Assembly (NCBI GenBank): GCA_017311185.1
Contig: JAESUZ010001269.1
Span: 124,001 to 188,000 of the forward strand
Direction of reading: 5' to 3'
DNA from: Proteles cristata cristata
Lineage: Eukaryota; Chordata; Mammalia; Carnivora; Hyaenidae
Length of the DNA stretch: 64,000 bases
A program made the translations under genes and the position numbers. Every line of letters begins with the position of its first letter. The first letter of the stretch is position 1. Below, one piece after another: positions 26,041-38,049 of the stretch. Under the pieces are notes generated by a model. The model made no database searches, was not told the origin of the DNA, and worked only from the letters and a program-made list of their open reading frames with translations.

Positions 26041-26591
26041 GTCAAGGGATCAGGAAGAAGAGTGGGAAAGAAAAGGATGCCAGAGGAAGAGGGAAGGGAG
26101 AAGGAGGAGAACAGAAAGGAGGAGAGGGAGGAAAGTGGAACAGCAAGGAGAGAGCAGAGTCTACTTCCCACTGCCAGACTCCAGAAGGTGGTGGGCTTGG
26201 TTAGGAGGCCAGCCACCAGATCTCAGGGCAAATGGGTCCCAAAACACCGAATCCACACATGAACACTGTGGATTTCATGTTTCACAAACCTCTTATTTGT
26301 TAAGTATGTGTTTATTATTTGTGCATTTACTATTTGTCAGTTAAACTCATAATCATTATTGCTTAGAGAGAGACTAAGTTAAAATCATGAGTTGACTGAA
26401 AGAAAACTATGAGGTGAGTAGTAATCCAGGAAGTGATTATAAAGAGCCTGGCACACAAACACTCAGGAAATTCTGCTAGGCCATTAGCATGTCCCACTTG
26501 CCCATAGTCATGACCACTGGCTTAGCTGTGATGCCGACGTGGAATGTCAGGGAGCTAACAGCCATCTCTCCTTGTATCTGTATTTGAATAG

Positions 26592-27611
26592 AAGGGCAAG
26601 TCTGAAGAACTGCTGAGCGCCCTGGGGTGCCAAGATTTCCCTCCCACTTCTGACTGTGAGGACTTACTGGTGGAGTTTTTAGAAGTGGATGACAATGAGG
26701 ATCAGCAGCTGATGCCAGCCCATTCAAAGGAACACCCGGGTCAAGATAGGAAGCCCACACCCCTAGACCCAGACAATGACTCTGGCCGGGGCAGCTGTGA
26801 CAGCCCTTCCCTTTTGTCTAAAAAGTGTGAGGAAGCGCGGGCAAATCCCTCCACATTGAACACTCCTGAGGACATTGAGAAACCGGAGAATCCCCAAACA
26901 AGTATTACCCGCACTTGGGACCCCAAGAGCACAAGCTTGGAAGGCAAAATCCCCTCTTTCCCTGCCAATGGATCCAAATCTTCAACATGGCCTTTACCAC
27001 AGCCCCCCAGCCACCCCAGCCCCCGATCTTCTTACCACAACATTGCTGATGTGTGTAAGCTGGCCATGCGCATGGCAGGTGCATCAGCCACTTTTTTGGA
27101 CAAAACAGACACATGTGCTTCAAGATCTTCAAAAAATATTGAGACTGGAGGGGAGAAAATGGCAATTGAGGAGAGGGCAGTGGAAAGCTGCCATTCCAAG
27201 ACTGACCAAGGCACAGCATGGCTATTGCCCCGGGAGAAAACCCCATTTATCTCTGTTAAACCCTTGGATTATGTGGAGATTCACAAAGTTAACAAAGATG
27301 GAGCACTCTCATTGCTCCCAAAACAGAGAGAGAACAGTAACCAGACAGAGAAGGCCAGCACTTCTGAAAACAGTAAAGAGTATGCTAAGGTCTCAAGGGT
27401 GATGGATAACAGCATCCTGGTGTTAGTGCAGGATCCGCAAGCTCAAAACCTGGCTTCATTTGAAGAACCAGCCAAGGAGGCTCCACCATCCCTTCAACAG
27501 AATCAAGCTGAGGAAGACCTGGCCTCCTTCACGTCTGCACCAGGCACCTGTGGACCCAGGGGTGGGTTGGATTACCTGGACCCGACATGTTTTATGCACT
27601 CCTTTCAGTGA
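26592..27611 (+). CDS. PRLR: PRLR last coding exon (cytoplasmic tail and stop)
   Basis: Acceptor TTTGAATAG ends at 26591 and has a poor pyrimidine tract. The exon encodes residues 285-623 and stops at TGA 27609-27611. It runs from [20 protein letters not shown] to [12 protein letters not shown]. Intact elements: [11 protein letters not shown] (347-357), the phosphodegron recognised by beta-TrCP in other mammals; the tyrosine motifs [14 protein letters not shown] and KEYAKVS; and the terminal LDYLDP, the main STAT5-linked tyrosine. Only four tyrosines remain in the tail. Weak acceptor strength may favour alternative short isoforms, but this is inference. Confidence 0.97.
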   Translation, partial: KGKSEELLSALGCQDFPPTSDCEDLLVEFLEVDDNEDQQLMPAHSKEHPGQDRKPTPLDPDNDSGRGSCDSPSLLSKKCEEARANPSTLNTPEDIEKPENPQTSITRTWDPKSTSLEGKIPSFPANGSKSSTWPLPQPPSHPSPRSSYHNIADVCKLAMRMAGASATFLDKTDTCASRSSKNIETGGEKMAIEERAVESCHSKTDQGTAWLLPREKTPFISVKPLDYVEIHKVNKDGALSLLPKQRENSNQTEKASTSENSKEYAKVSRVMDNSILVLVQDPQAQNLASFEEPAKEAPPSLQQNQAEEDLASFTSAPGTCGPRGGLDYLDPTCFMHSFQ

Positions 27612-27870
27612 TAGCCTGATTCATGGAACAATTGGTTAAAATGTGACTTTTTTTTCAGGTAACACTACAGAGTACAGGAAACGCACTTCTAGAGAATGCT
27701 CGAGTGTGGTTAGAATGACACTATACAAGCCCACAGTTCACTCCTTTCCATGCTCCATTTTCAACCAGCTGCCTCTTTCTCCAACAGCTGATTCCAGAAC
27801 AAATCGTTTTGCTTCCTGTGATTTGTACATTTACTTTTTGCTCTTAGTTATAAAATTATGTGTTCAATGA

Positions 27871-27876
27871 AATAAA
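27871..27876 (+). terminator. PRLR: Candidate PRLR polyadenylation signal (AATAAA)
   Basis: Canonical hexamer 260 bp after the stop codon, followed by GT-containing sequence (GTGTGTGACAGG near 27940). It could give a short 3' UTR. Further AATAAA hexamers (for example in 34804-34811) could serve longer mRNAs. Use is not proven by sequence. Confidence 0.45.
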
Positions 27877-29525
27877 AGCACATCATTTAGTATTCTCGAT
27901 GGACAGTACCAACAGGTGTATCCTCTGGAAGAGGATTTGGTGTGTGACAGGAGGAAATGAGAGAGTTATGTTCGTTTACCACAGGAAGATGACAGGTATG
28001 AGAGAAAAATGCCATGAAAACCACTTTTGAAAACCAACAAACCTTTGCTTGACCTTTGTTGGACCTTAACTTGATCTTCGCACTCCTCTCTCATTTTATT
28101 AGGATGAACTGAACACATTTAAAGAAAGAATGCATTCCAAAACACCTGACAAATAGTTTACATCCATTCCTATTACCTTAGTGATACATTGCCAATATGC
28201 AAGCCAAAATGATCCCTCCAACTTTTTCTTAAAATGGTTTGAATTTATTAAGCCTGAATTTCCCCCCCTAAATTTTGTCTTATCCAAAACCCTCTAGAGA
28301 ATATAGTTTTGGAAAATGGAATTTTCTTACATGACAGGTAAATGAGTTTCATGTGATAAAGTCTTCTAAAATGTTTCCCTGTTTCATTTCAGCACATGAG
28401 ATAATTGATTAAACCCCCTAGTCTTCTGTTAGGTAAAAAACAAAAAACAAAAAATAAAAAAAAATCCCAGAAAACTAACTTTAAATTAAAAGATAATCAC
28501 AGCAGGATGCTAATGGAAATACTGCCTTACTGTACATATAAATTCTACTTTAATATAAACCCATAAGTTTCACAATGTATTTTTGAAGACTATTTTTCTA
28601 TCACTTAGTAAAAGAAAAGACTATTTTCTATCTTCCCAGTACAGATGTTTACGTATTTAGTGGGTACAGTATTTTCTGCTATGAGGTTATAATGAGTATT
28701 TGCAGTACACAGTAGTATATGCAGTCCCTGGAGTAAAACAACATCCCAACATTGAAAGTCCATTGAAGAATGGGAAGTGAATGATTATATTCAGTTTCCA
28801 GCACAGTGTGGTATAGTTTATCTGATTCTTTTTTTTTTTTTTTTTTTAATCTCCATGACACTTTAAACAGTCGCCAACCTAGAGTTTTAGGGCTTTCCAC
28901 AGACCATAAATTACTTGTGTAATTTAGGGCTACTCTGGGGCTTCTGCTCTTCTCTGGGTGAATATTCATAAAACCACCATGAAAAGTTGAATGGTGACCT
29001 TAGAGAGAGGGTTTGGTTGGGTCTGGTTGTTCTGAGAAATCTTTGGCAGCAGAGAAAATTTAAGCAAAGCCAGAAGTCAATATCTCTCTGAAGCAGATCC
29101 ATGTGCAAAACTTGGGAGAGGAGTAAGGACCAGGGTGTTGAAGTAGGAATTTCCAAGTCAGCTCCAAGAGCAGCCTTCCCAAGGGCAGTCCAAAACCTGA
29201 ATCTCCATTTTGAAGTGACTCATCAAAAAGCCTCCCTGTTTTTCATTTCATCTGCTGATAGACTCATTCTCTGTTTACTCACTCGCTGGATATAGGGAAT
29301 TTGAACTCACCTCTGTGAGTTAAATATTCCACCCCAGCAAGCCCATGTTAACTGGAAGTGAACTCTGAGGTGGCCAGATGTGCAAGAGTTAACATGTTAA
29401 TAGGGCTTCCAGAATTGCAGACGTAAATAGATCCGAGGTTCTCTTCTCCCAATATAGAATAACAGGAAGAGTGAAGGTATCATTTGGGAAAGTTGTCCAT
29501 GTTCATTCAGTCCTTTGGGTCCTTG

Positions 29526-29698
29526 CTACTCAAAGTATGCTTGGAGGGCCAGCTAAATCAGCATCTCACCTGGGCGCCTGCTTAGAAATGCAGAATCTCA
29601 GCTCCTCTGCCCCAGACCTACAGAATCAGAATCTGCACTTTACTAAGATCTCAGATGATTCGTGTGCACAATGGTATTTGAGAAGCACTGCCCTACAT
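29526..29698 (+). mobile_element. MER5A-like hAT-Charlie relic
   Basis: CTACTCAAAGTATGCTTGGA, TTAGAAATGCAGAATCTCAG, CCCAGACCTACAGAATCAGA and TTGAGAAGCACTG match the remembered MER5A consensus layout. Lies in the presumed PRLR 3' region. Confidence 0.65.
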
Positions 29699-29897
29699 CA
29701 CCATTTCCACTAAAGGTTATGTTAGTGTGTAGAAACAATCCTCTCCTGGAAATACAAGTCAAGTCTATATTGTACTGAATGACACTGTACATAAGGAGAA
29801 GGCATACTTTTTGAAAATCCATTTGGGGGTTAAATTTACATAATGATAGAGAATGACTTCCAAAAGTACACACAACTCTAAAGAGGGTGCAGAAATA

Positions 29898-30130
29898 GGG
29901 CACCTGAGTGGCCCTGTCAGTTAAGCGACCAACTTCTGCTCAGATCATGGTCTTGCAGTTCATGAGTTCGAGCTCTGGACCAGGCTCTATGCAGACAGCT
30001 CAGAGCCCAGAACTTCCTTCAGATTCTGTGTCTCCCTCTCTCTGCTTCTCCTCCTCTCTTGCTCTGTTTGTCTCTCTCTCTCTCAAAAATAAATAAACAT
30101 TTTAAAAAAGGTGTTTAAAAAAAAAAAGAA
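29898..30130 (+). mobile_element. CAN-SINE
   Basis: GGGCACCTGAGTGGCCCTGT head, CTCTCTCTC and AAATAAATAAACATTTT tail followed by an A-run. Confidence 0.9.
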
Positions 30131-30469
30131 AACGAGGGAATATATTCCACCTGTGAGAGATTTTGCTAAGACTCTCCCCATCAAAGCTAGTCCAGACCAA
30201 ACTTTTCCCAAAACAGTACATTCTTCTCTAAAATGTATATCATGACTCTGAAAGTTTGAAAATTCAAAAATAATCTGTTTTGACATACGGTTTGCATTGT
30301 GTAAAGAAAAAATGTTACAGTTAAAGTCTCAACTTAAATTAAATCCGTAAAATACCCCAATTAGCCACTCATTAAGTAAAGCCAAGGTTACAATTCTCTG
30401 GTCTATTAACACTCTTTATTTGAATTAAGTTTTTTTTTTTTCATCTTATGGCATATTTTCTATCAGGGA

Positions 30470-30640
30470 GATGACAGCCAGTGCAATGGAAGGATGCAGA
30501 ATGGAGGTCAAGAGATCTAGGTTCTAGCCCTAGATTGCGTTAGATGAACAATTCCCTTTTCTTGGTCTCCGTTTCCTCTGAAGGAGATGTTGGGCACAAT
30601 CTCTAATATCCTTTTAAACTCTGGCTTCTTGATTCCGTGA
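30470..30640 (+). mobile_element. MIR-like relic
   Basis: AGATCTAGGTTCTAGCCCTA ... TTGGTCTCCGTTTCCTCTG in MIR order. Confidence 0.55.
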
Positions 30641-31913
30641 CTCACTGAATATTTCACAGCAAAGATAATTTAACCAATGCCTTGATCTTAAGTAAGCCAC
30701 CAAATAATCACCCTGCATCATAGAAATAAAAGTACTCTTCAGTGATGTGCTTTTTTAATTTCCACTTTTAAATCCCCAGTTGCAGGCCGACTTAACATAT
30801 TGCACACACATGCTATAAATTATGTAGGTACAGAATCATAGTCTAATATAATATGCAAATATGTGTGTAGAGAGAAGAAGCATGAGATCTTTTTAAAGAC
30901 ATATTGAATGAAGCTCTAATTTTTTTTAAAAAAGTGATCTCTTACAGAAATCAAGCCATGCTTCTTTTTTGCTGAGTCCAGCAGCCCCAAATCTCTTTTC
31001 TTATATCTGACTGCTGATTTGGTTTTTATTTTTTCTTTCTGATGAGTTATAAACCACTACTGTGTGGTTAGTTTAAAGAGCCATATGCTCTGAATTATAA
31101 AAGGTCATATTTTAATAAACAAACACTTAAATATTCAAGTTACAAAAAGTACATGAAGACAGGTTAGTCAATGGGTGATTTACAGAAGCTATAACCCAAA
31201 CTGCAAAATGTGCTCTGGGTCAGTTTTAGCGAATGGGTTTAAAACATCCCAATGTGAGCACAAGATATTATCAGCTGCATCCCTGACCATTCTCCTAAGT
31301 GCCTAAGACCAATCCTGGTAGGCGGGTATGTACTAAAAACTTGCTTTCACTGGTTTGGTCCCTAGGGGTCAAGCCTTTTCACCTCACACAGGTGGTAAGG
31401 GATTGACCCCTTGTCCTATAGGGCCCAACTGAATTGGAGAATCCTACGAGTTAATGAACTCCAGGATGCAATTTGGCTGTGGAGGAAATCTGACTCTTTC
31501 TCGAGGCTGTCCACCACTGACGACACCTGCAGAAAGCCCTGCCTTTATTCACTTCCCTATCTCCTTATTGTAGACAAGAAAGAAACAGATTTGTACATAT
31601 TTTGCAAAGTGCCTTTCTTTACTTTTATAAGAAAAATTTGTTTTCTTTTTGCAAGAAAAGTGTATCGATTGGAAACTAAACTTTACTTGTTTTCTGTAAA
31701 TGACAGAAGAAACCAGAAAAGGAATGACAACATGGTCTAAGGTCCAACCAGCAACTGTTTGGTGGATTTTTAAAATTTATTGCATACTGAGTTACCACAG
31801 AGCTGATGTGAATAGTGTAACTTACTTTGTCTGATAAGAAAGTGACTCTGACTAGGATTTGGGAATATGCCTGCCACCCTGATTCAATGCTCTTCAATTT
31901 AAAAACATATTGA

Positions 31914-32082
31914 GGGCGCCTGGGTCGCTCAGTCAGTTAAGCATCTGACTCTTGATTTTGGCTCAGGTCATGATCTCACAGTTAATACGTTTGAGCCTCC
32001 CGTGGGGCCCTATGCTGACAGTGGGGAGGCTGCTTGGGATTCTCTCCCCCCTCTCTCTTTCCCTCTCCTGCTCGCATGTACA

Positions 32083-32119
<37 letters not shown>

Positions 32120-32167
32120 AAATAAACATTTTAAAAATAATAAAATATTACTAATAATAAGAAAATT
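31914..32167 (+). mobile_element. CAN-SINE
   Basis: GGGCGCCTGGGTCGCTCAGT head with long CT tract. AAAAACATATTGA duplicated at 31901-31913 and 32168-32180. Confidence 0.95.
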
Positions 32168-32384
32168 AAAAACATATTGATATGCTTTTGAATGGCTTTG
32201 AACTGCATGCCTGGACCTGAAAAGGACAATGTATGCAGTGGAAATTTGCACACATACAGGAAAATGTAAATGACTCTGGATTACCATCCCCGGTGTTGCT
32301 AACGTGCATTTGCCATTAATGAAAGCCTCATGTGTACTTCATGTGAACGAATTCCTTGTTCTGCCTTTTTGGCTTACGCACAAT

Positions 32385-32535
32385 AGTATTGTTGCTGGAG
32401 TAGTGGGCTGAACACCCAATTTTCAGGTCTAAGTCACCTTGCTACTACTAAACAGGTTATGTGACCTTACACAAGTCCTTTAAACTCTAGCAATCAATTT
32501 CCTATTAAATAATGAAATAAAAGTGCTCTCCCTAG
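32385..32535 (+). mobile_element. MIR-like relic
   Basis: TTCAGGTCTAAGTCACC ... GGTTATGTGACCTTACACAA ... AATTTCCTATTAAATAATG fits a MIR core. Confidence 0.55.
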
Positions 32536-32808
32536 GCTTGTGTATTTCAGTTAGGTGCATTTTGGTCTGAGGCCATCATGGTAGAAAATAGTACATTTCC
32601 AGAAAGTGGCCATCTCAGGATTCCACAAAATGCCAACCATAGCCTGCTAAACCCAAATTCTATTGGACAAGGTAAATCTGTCATCTGTTCAGTGTTCTGA
32701 GTTTACAGCTAAAAGATATACATAATTCACAACACCATATGTCGACCACTGTCGTGTCTCCGTCCATTCTTCTGATTTATGCTCTGATTTCAAGTTAAGA
32801 AGCACTGA

Positions 32809-32837
32809 AGGGGCGCCTGGGTGGCTCAGTTGGTTAG
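32809..32837 (+). mobile_element. CAN-SINE 5' stub (29 bp) with target repeats
   Basis: Only the first 28-29 nt of a CAN-SINE (GGGGCGCCTGGGTGGCTCAG then TTGGTTAG) are present, without body or A-tail. The flanks are TCAAGTTAAGAAGCACTGA (32790-32808) and the same 19-mer with one change (32838-32856). Confidence 0.85.
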
Positions 32838-34360
32838 TCAAGTCAAGAAGCACTGAGACATGTAAAGTGGACAAGCATATGCTGTTTATGGGGCTGTGCT
32901 CAATGAATAGAGAAACCCTTAGATAATCACATTCCATTCATTAACTTTTTACCTGGTCCTGATTAAATAAAAAAATAACAAAGCCTAAAAACCTTTAGCT
33001 AGTGAGGTCATAATATGAAAACTAACCTTTAAGAGTTCTGTTTAAATTATGCCTCATCTGGATAAACTTCAAAATATAGTCTGAGTTTAAAAAAAAATAC
33101 AGTCCAAGTTTTTCCTTGCAAATTTCACATCCTGGAGGGGGGAAAACCCCTTGTCATTATGTTATCTGAAATCAAAACTCTGTATGGCAAAGATACCTCT
33201 GACAAATAATTTGTTTTCTAACATTTCTGATAAGATGATTTTGAACGTTTAAAAGTAACTACCTCCCCTTCTTCTCCTACTGTCCTACCTTCAAAACTGC
33301 TTGTCGTTTAGAAAAGAAAGATATCCATCTCATGCTTTGACTGTTTTTCGGTGGTGTATTTGATGTACTTGCATTGTGACCTTCCTGATTTTAAAATAAC
33401 TGGTATCTTATTTTATATTATATTGCTTTATGTGGTTCAACACTGTATGATGCATTGAAACATACAATCCTTATATGGTGAAATTCATCATGTAAAACAG
33501 ATGAAAATAATTATATAATGACTTGTAATCTGTCCTTGTGTACTTCAATATGACGGTGTCTATGTCTGTAAAACAAAACAAAAAATGTAATCCTATATTT
33601 CTGTTGAGACTGCTAATGTGCTAATTTTTTTCTTAATCTTTGTCTGGAATCATATGCCATTGTACAGCTGATCTGGGGTGTTCAGTGTTTAGAGTACAAT
33701 CCAAACACTGTTTAAAAGTCAGCGCCTCAGTTTTGCTTCATGCAACTTCTGATACCTTCTTGAGTGTGTTGCATCATGAGGCTTGCTTTTTTGTTTGATC
33801 ATTCATGTTAAACAATTCAATAAGAGTTTCATGTGGAAACCAAAGCAATCTAGAGCCAGCCTGTTGTGTGATCTGTGTTTTATGCAAAGCCATATTGAAG
33901 CAAAGACTATATAGTAGCAAAAGATTCCATATTTTCAAAGCTATCGCTACTTCCGCTTTTTCTCTTTCCCTGGAAATACTAAGCAAAATTCTTCAACATG
34001 AGGTGGGGAATTAGAAGGGATTGTTACAGTAAGTTACTGTGGGTTTGTTTTGGTTTAATTTTTTTACAAGAAAATATATCTTCCAATTCACCACTTTGTA
34101 GTTATATGCTAGGTTTTCTTGATAACCATTTTTACATTTTATAAAATCTGGCTGAGCAATGAAGACCAGAAAGAATATTCAGTAAGTCCCCAGATGAAAA
34201 ACCAATGAAACCATTGAATGCACACTTTTTCCTAACAATGAATCACCTCAAGGTAGTTACCCTAAGCCATGGTAATGATATTTCTCACAATTTTATTTTC
34301 CTAATGCCCTTAGAAATAAATGTTGTCCTTATTTGATTTTAGCTATCAAATATATTATAT

Positions 34361-34416
34361 ATACCATATATGGTATTTATATATGGTATATATACCATAT
34401 ATCAGCCATATATCAG
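34361..34416. repeat. AT-rich palindrome cluster
   Basis: ATACCATATATGGTAT (34361-34376) and ATATGGTATATATACCATAT (34381-34400) are both perfect palindromes. The direct repeat CCATATATCAG x2 follows at 34395-34416. Confidence 0.9.
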
Positions 34417-35334
34417 AAATAGTCTTCTTTTTAAAAACATTTCTTGATGTACTTACTGTAATACCTACTTTTTTTTTCTTTTTAGCCTTATAGAATTATA
34501 GAGGACTATAGGCTGATTTATCTTGTATTTTTAATTCTGTAAATCTTTGGTTATTGCACATTGTACTTTCTGTTTTCATGGACTTATTCATTTGCCTCCT
34601 TCCATTTTGAGGGAACAACATGGGTAGTTAAATCCTTGTCAATAGTGTGGGAGATTATGCTAACTACTATTGTCATAGTGTTTTCATTTTTTCTGCACGC
34701 CAAAAATAATGCTTGCCAAACAAAATCTTACACATTCCAGCATAATATGGTCATTATATTTCTATTCATGTTATTGACAATACCCAGTTCAGTGCCTGGC
34801 TCAATAAATGTTTATTTCCCTAGCCTACCCTTCCTTTATTTTTATTTGACGTGGAAATACGCAGAATAATATGTGTGTGTCTGAATCAAATTTCTGGAAG
34901 CATTTTTCCTGCTAAGGGATATACAAATTATTGGTATAAATTGGACCAAAACAATTTTCCTCCTTTATCCTCACCTTCCATACAATTGCAAAACATAATT
35001 TCCTTCCTTCACCCCATCACTTTCACATGAAAAGCTGGTAAAAATAAAGTGAGACATAATGAGGAACATGGGAATCAAAACAGAGAAGCTCATTTAAATA
35101 TACTGAAATAAAGATTTTTTTTTAAAGAATGGAATCCTCTTGAATGGTATGATTTGTCCACATAACTAACATCGTTTTGGATAAAATCCATTGGATTAAG
35201 TGTAAAATGATAACCTTTTTATTTTTAATGGATCAATATCTAGAAATCTTCAGCTACTGTTTATGCTTGTGTTAAGAATAATGAAAAAGTATGGGGGTTG
35301 GCTTTACAGATTCTTCTCTGCCTCCTACTTCTTT

Positions 35335-36050
35335 TTTTTCCTTACATAGTTTATTGTCAAGTTGGTTTCCATATAATATCCAGTGATCATCCCAACAAGT
35401 GCCCTCCTCCATGCCTATAACTTCTCTTCCCCTCTCCTCCACCCCCATCAGCCCTCAGTTTGTTCTCAGCATTCAAGAGTCTCTCATGGTTTGCCTCCCT
35501 CCCTCTCCCCAACTATTTCCCCCCCTTCTTCTTCCCCACGGTCCTCCGTTAAGTTCCTCCTAATCCTCCTATACGTGCACACATATGATATCCGTCCTTC
35601 TCTGCCTGACTTATTTCGTTCAGCATAACATCCTCAAGGTCCATCCATGTTGCTACACGTGGCCAGATTTCATTCTTTCTCATTGCCATGGAGTATTCCA
35701 TCGTATAGATAAACCACATCTTCTTGAATCATTCGTCCATTGATGGACACTTAGGCTCTTTCCATGTTTTGGCTATTGTTGAGAGTGCTGCTGTGAACAT
35801 TGGGGTACATGTGCCCCCTATGCATCAGCACTCCTGTATCCCTTGGGTAAATTCCTAGCAGTGCTCTTGCTGGGTCCTAGGAGAGTTCTATTGCTAGTCT
35901 CCTTAGGAACCTCCACACTGTTTTCCAGAGGGGCTGCACCAGTTTACATTCCCACCAACAGTGTAGGAGGGTGCCCGTTTCTCCACATCCTCGCCAGCAT
36001 CTAGAGTCTCCTGATTTGTTTGTTCATTTTAGCCACTCTGACCGGCATGA
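35335..36050 (-). mobile_element. L1 3' fragment with perfect 19-bp target-site duplication
   Basis: Minus-strand L1 3' end: T-run at 35331-35339 (reverse of the tail), 3' UTR, then the end of ORF2. CTCTGCCTCCTACTTCTTT occurs at 35316-35334 and again at 36051-36069. Truncated at about 0.7 kb. The exact duplication points to a fairly recent insertion. Confidence 0.95.
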
Positions 36051-37012
36051 CTCTGCCTCCTACTTCTTTCACACTATGTCTCACAGGAGCAATGAGGACG
36101 TTTTTTACAGGAGTACCACACTCTGAAATGACTCCTGTCAAAGAACCACTGACTATTCCATGCTTACGTTGGTGCCATCTGCCTTTAGTTCTTGGGCACA
36201 CTTTTACTTCTAAACTTAAAAAATGTGCATATGACTTACCTGACACAACATTCATATCATTAATAATGATCTGGAGAAGAAATACGGAGTCAATTTTCCA
36301 AGATTACTGTTACGTACGTTCCTGAAAGAAAACAAATTACATATGGTCAATTCTTGTCAGAATCATACCTGAAACCTTGGCCTCACCAGATGTCCTGTAA
36401 CTTACGACCCAAGTTTTATGCATTCTGAATGCATATAGACAGAGATATAGCTTCCATATGGTAGCAGTCTTGAAATGTTGGGGACTTGGGGTAAGGAGGA
36501 CGGGCAAGTATATAGGAAATGGGGTTATTGAAAAGGCCCCAAAAACGTACCTCACTTTTTGGCCAGTGAAGCATTTACCTCTGAGAGTCCCTCCAAACCA
36601 CGTAGGTGAGACTGAAACCATTCTTGGTATTGGAGAAGTATATTCTACTTTGGAGGTCTTGGCACCTATATAGGAATTCTTTTATCTACAACCTCACCTA
36701 CCCATCCCCCATCCCCTGCCTCAGTGATGGACTCCTGCTGGCCATACAAGTATTAAGCATTTTTCTCTTATTATGATCAGGTTCATATTAAAACTTAGGC
36801 TGACAAATGGACTTGAAGCATAGATATTATTATGAATGCGATAAGATTTTTTTTTTAGAAAAGGTTAGAAGACATCAGTCAAATAAACACCACGTGGATG
36901 TCTGCAGGTTAACACTTGTGTAAGAAAAGAGAGTTCGGGAATTTTTATTACTGTATTGGTAAATGTGTGACACACATTCACTCCATCATTATTAAAAAGT
37001 ACAAGATGAGCA

Positions 37013-37239
37013 GGGCACCTGGGTGACTTAGTCAGTTAAGCGTCCGACTTTCGCTTAGGTCATGATCTCGCAGTTCGTGGGTCCGAGCCCCGCGTCGGGC
37101 TCTGTGCTGACTGCCAGCTCAGAGCCTGGAGCCTGTTTCAGAGTCTGTGACTCCCTCTCTCTCTGACCCTCCCCTGCTCACGCTGTCTCTCTCTCTCTCT
37201 CTCCTAGAAATAAACAAAACATTAAAAAAATTAAATAAA
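37013..37239 (+). mobile_element. CAN-SINE, 'CGCTTAGG' lineage
   Basis: GGGCACCTGGGTGACTTAGT head with GACTTTCGCTTAGGTCATGA and CTGACTGCCAGCTCAGAGCC. Flanking AAAAGTACAAGATGAGC repeats at about 36995-37011 and 37240-37256. Confidence 0.95.
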
Positions 37240-38049
37240 AAAAAGTACAAGATGAGCTTAGATGACTCTTGCCAGTAGTTTTACTTTATTTGATCAGTAT
37301 TGATATGGTTAGTGAGCTTTGTAAACTTTTGATGTATTTTTCTATCTTCAGAGCAATTCCTTTCGCAGGGGAACAATACTTAGTTTAAACTGAATCAATA
37401 AATTACTTCCTGAACAATGGTTTTGGGGGTTCTTTTATATACATGTAAAACATGTTTTTATGACAATGTAACTTTGAGAAGCTTTTTCTTTGCTTCAACA
37501 ACCTTTATTAGCACATATTTTTTAAAAGAAGGGGGAAATGGCATGCAAGGGCCTTCTAGAGATAAAATACATAGTCAGATGCTGAAATATTTTTCTTAGA
37601 ACACAGTTCAAAGGCATTTTTTTAGACATGCCCTTTACACTTGTCTTTCAACACCTTCTCTGTATTTTTGTTTTCTTTACTAAATCCAAATCAAAACTGA
37701 CATCTTGCTTCCAACTCAGCTCAATCCTACATCTTCCCTTTCCACTGCCCTCAAGTTCCCTTAGTCTTTATCCATTTGCCAGACCGGAGCCTAAAAAGTG
37801 CAAATATGCTTACCCAGAAGTTCCTTGGGCCTTCTGAGAACAACCAAGAAACAACAAAAAACAGAGTTCCTGAATCTGATATACAACCAGCTTTCCCAAA
37901 TGAAGCATGAACTACAAATCTCAGTGCCAAATATCCAAATTTTCTTTTGTTCGATTCTTCCTACCTAGAGTTGTCCTATGTCTTCACTTAAAACTTTAGC
38001 TGCAATTTAATCTTCCATTTATCATCTTGTATTTGTTGCACAAAACATT

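Larger units (their letters stand above)
24365..26591 (+). other. PRLR: PRLR introns after coding exons 6 and 7
   Basis: The first intron (24365-24879) shows nothing recognisable. The second (24950-26591) has MIR-like minus-strand relics at about 25580-25745 and 25905-26040, then a purine-rich GGAGAA tract at 26050-26160. Confidence 0.65.
27612..34900 (+). other. PRLR: Probable PRLR 3'-UTR and downstream sequence
   Basis: Mostly AT-rich, low-copy sequence without coding signal. Long PRLR mRNAs with multi-kilobase 3' UTRs are known in human, so much of this may be transcribed, but no 3' end can be proven here. It contains a first AATAAA at 27871, a MER5A-like hAT relic, two complete CAN-SINEs, a 29-bp SINE stub, MIR pieces and an AT palindrome cluster. 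The terminal exon of short receptor isoforms could also lie between here and AGXT2; I could not recognise it. Confidence 0.4.

Noticed and set aside
26875..27402. 175-codon overlapping frame inside PRLR
   Set aside because: Out-of-frame shadow of the conserved PRLR last exon. The PRLR frame is supported by motif-level similarity throughout.
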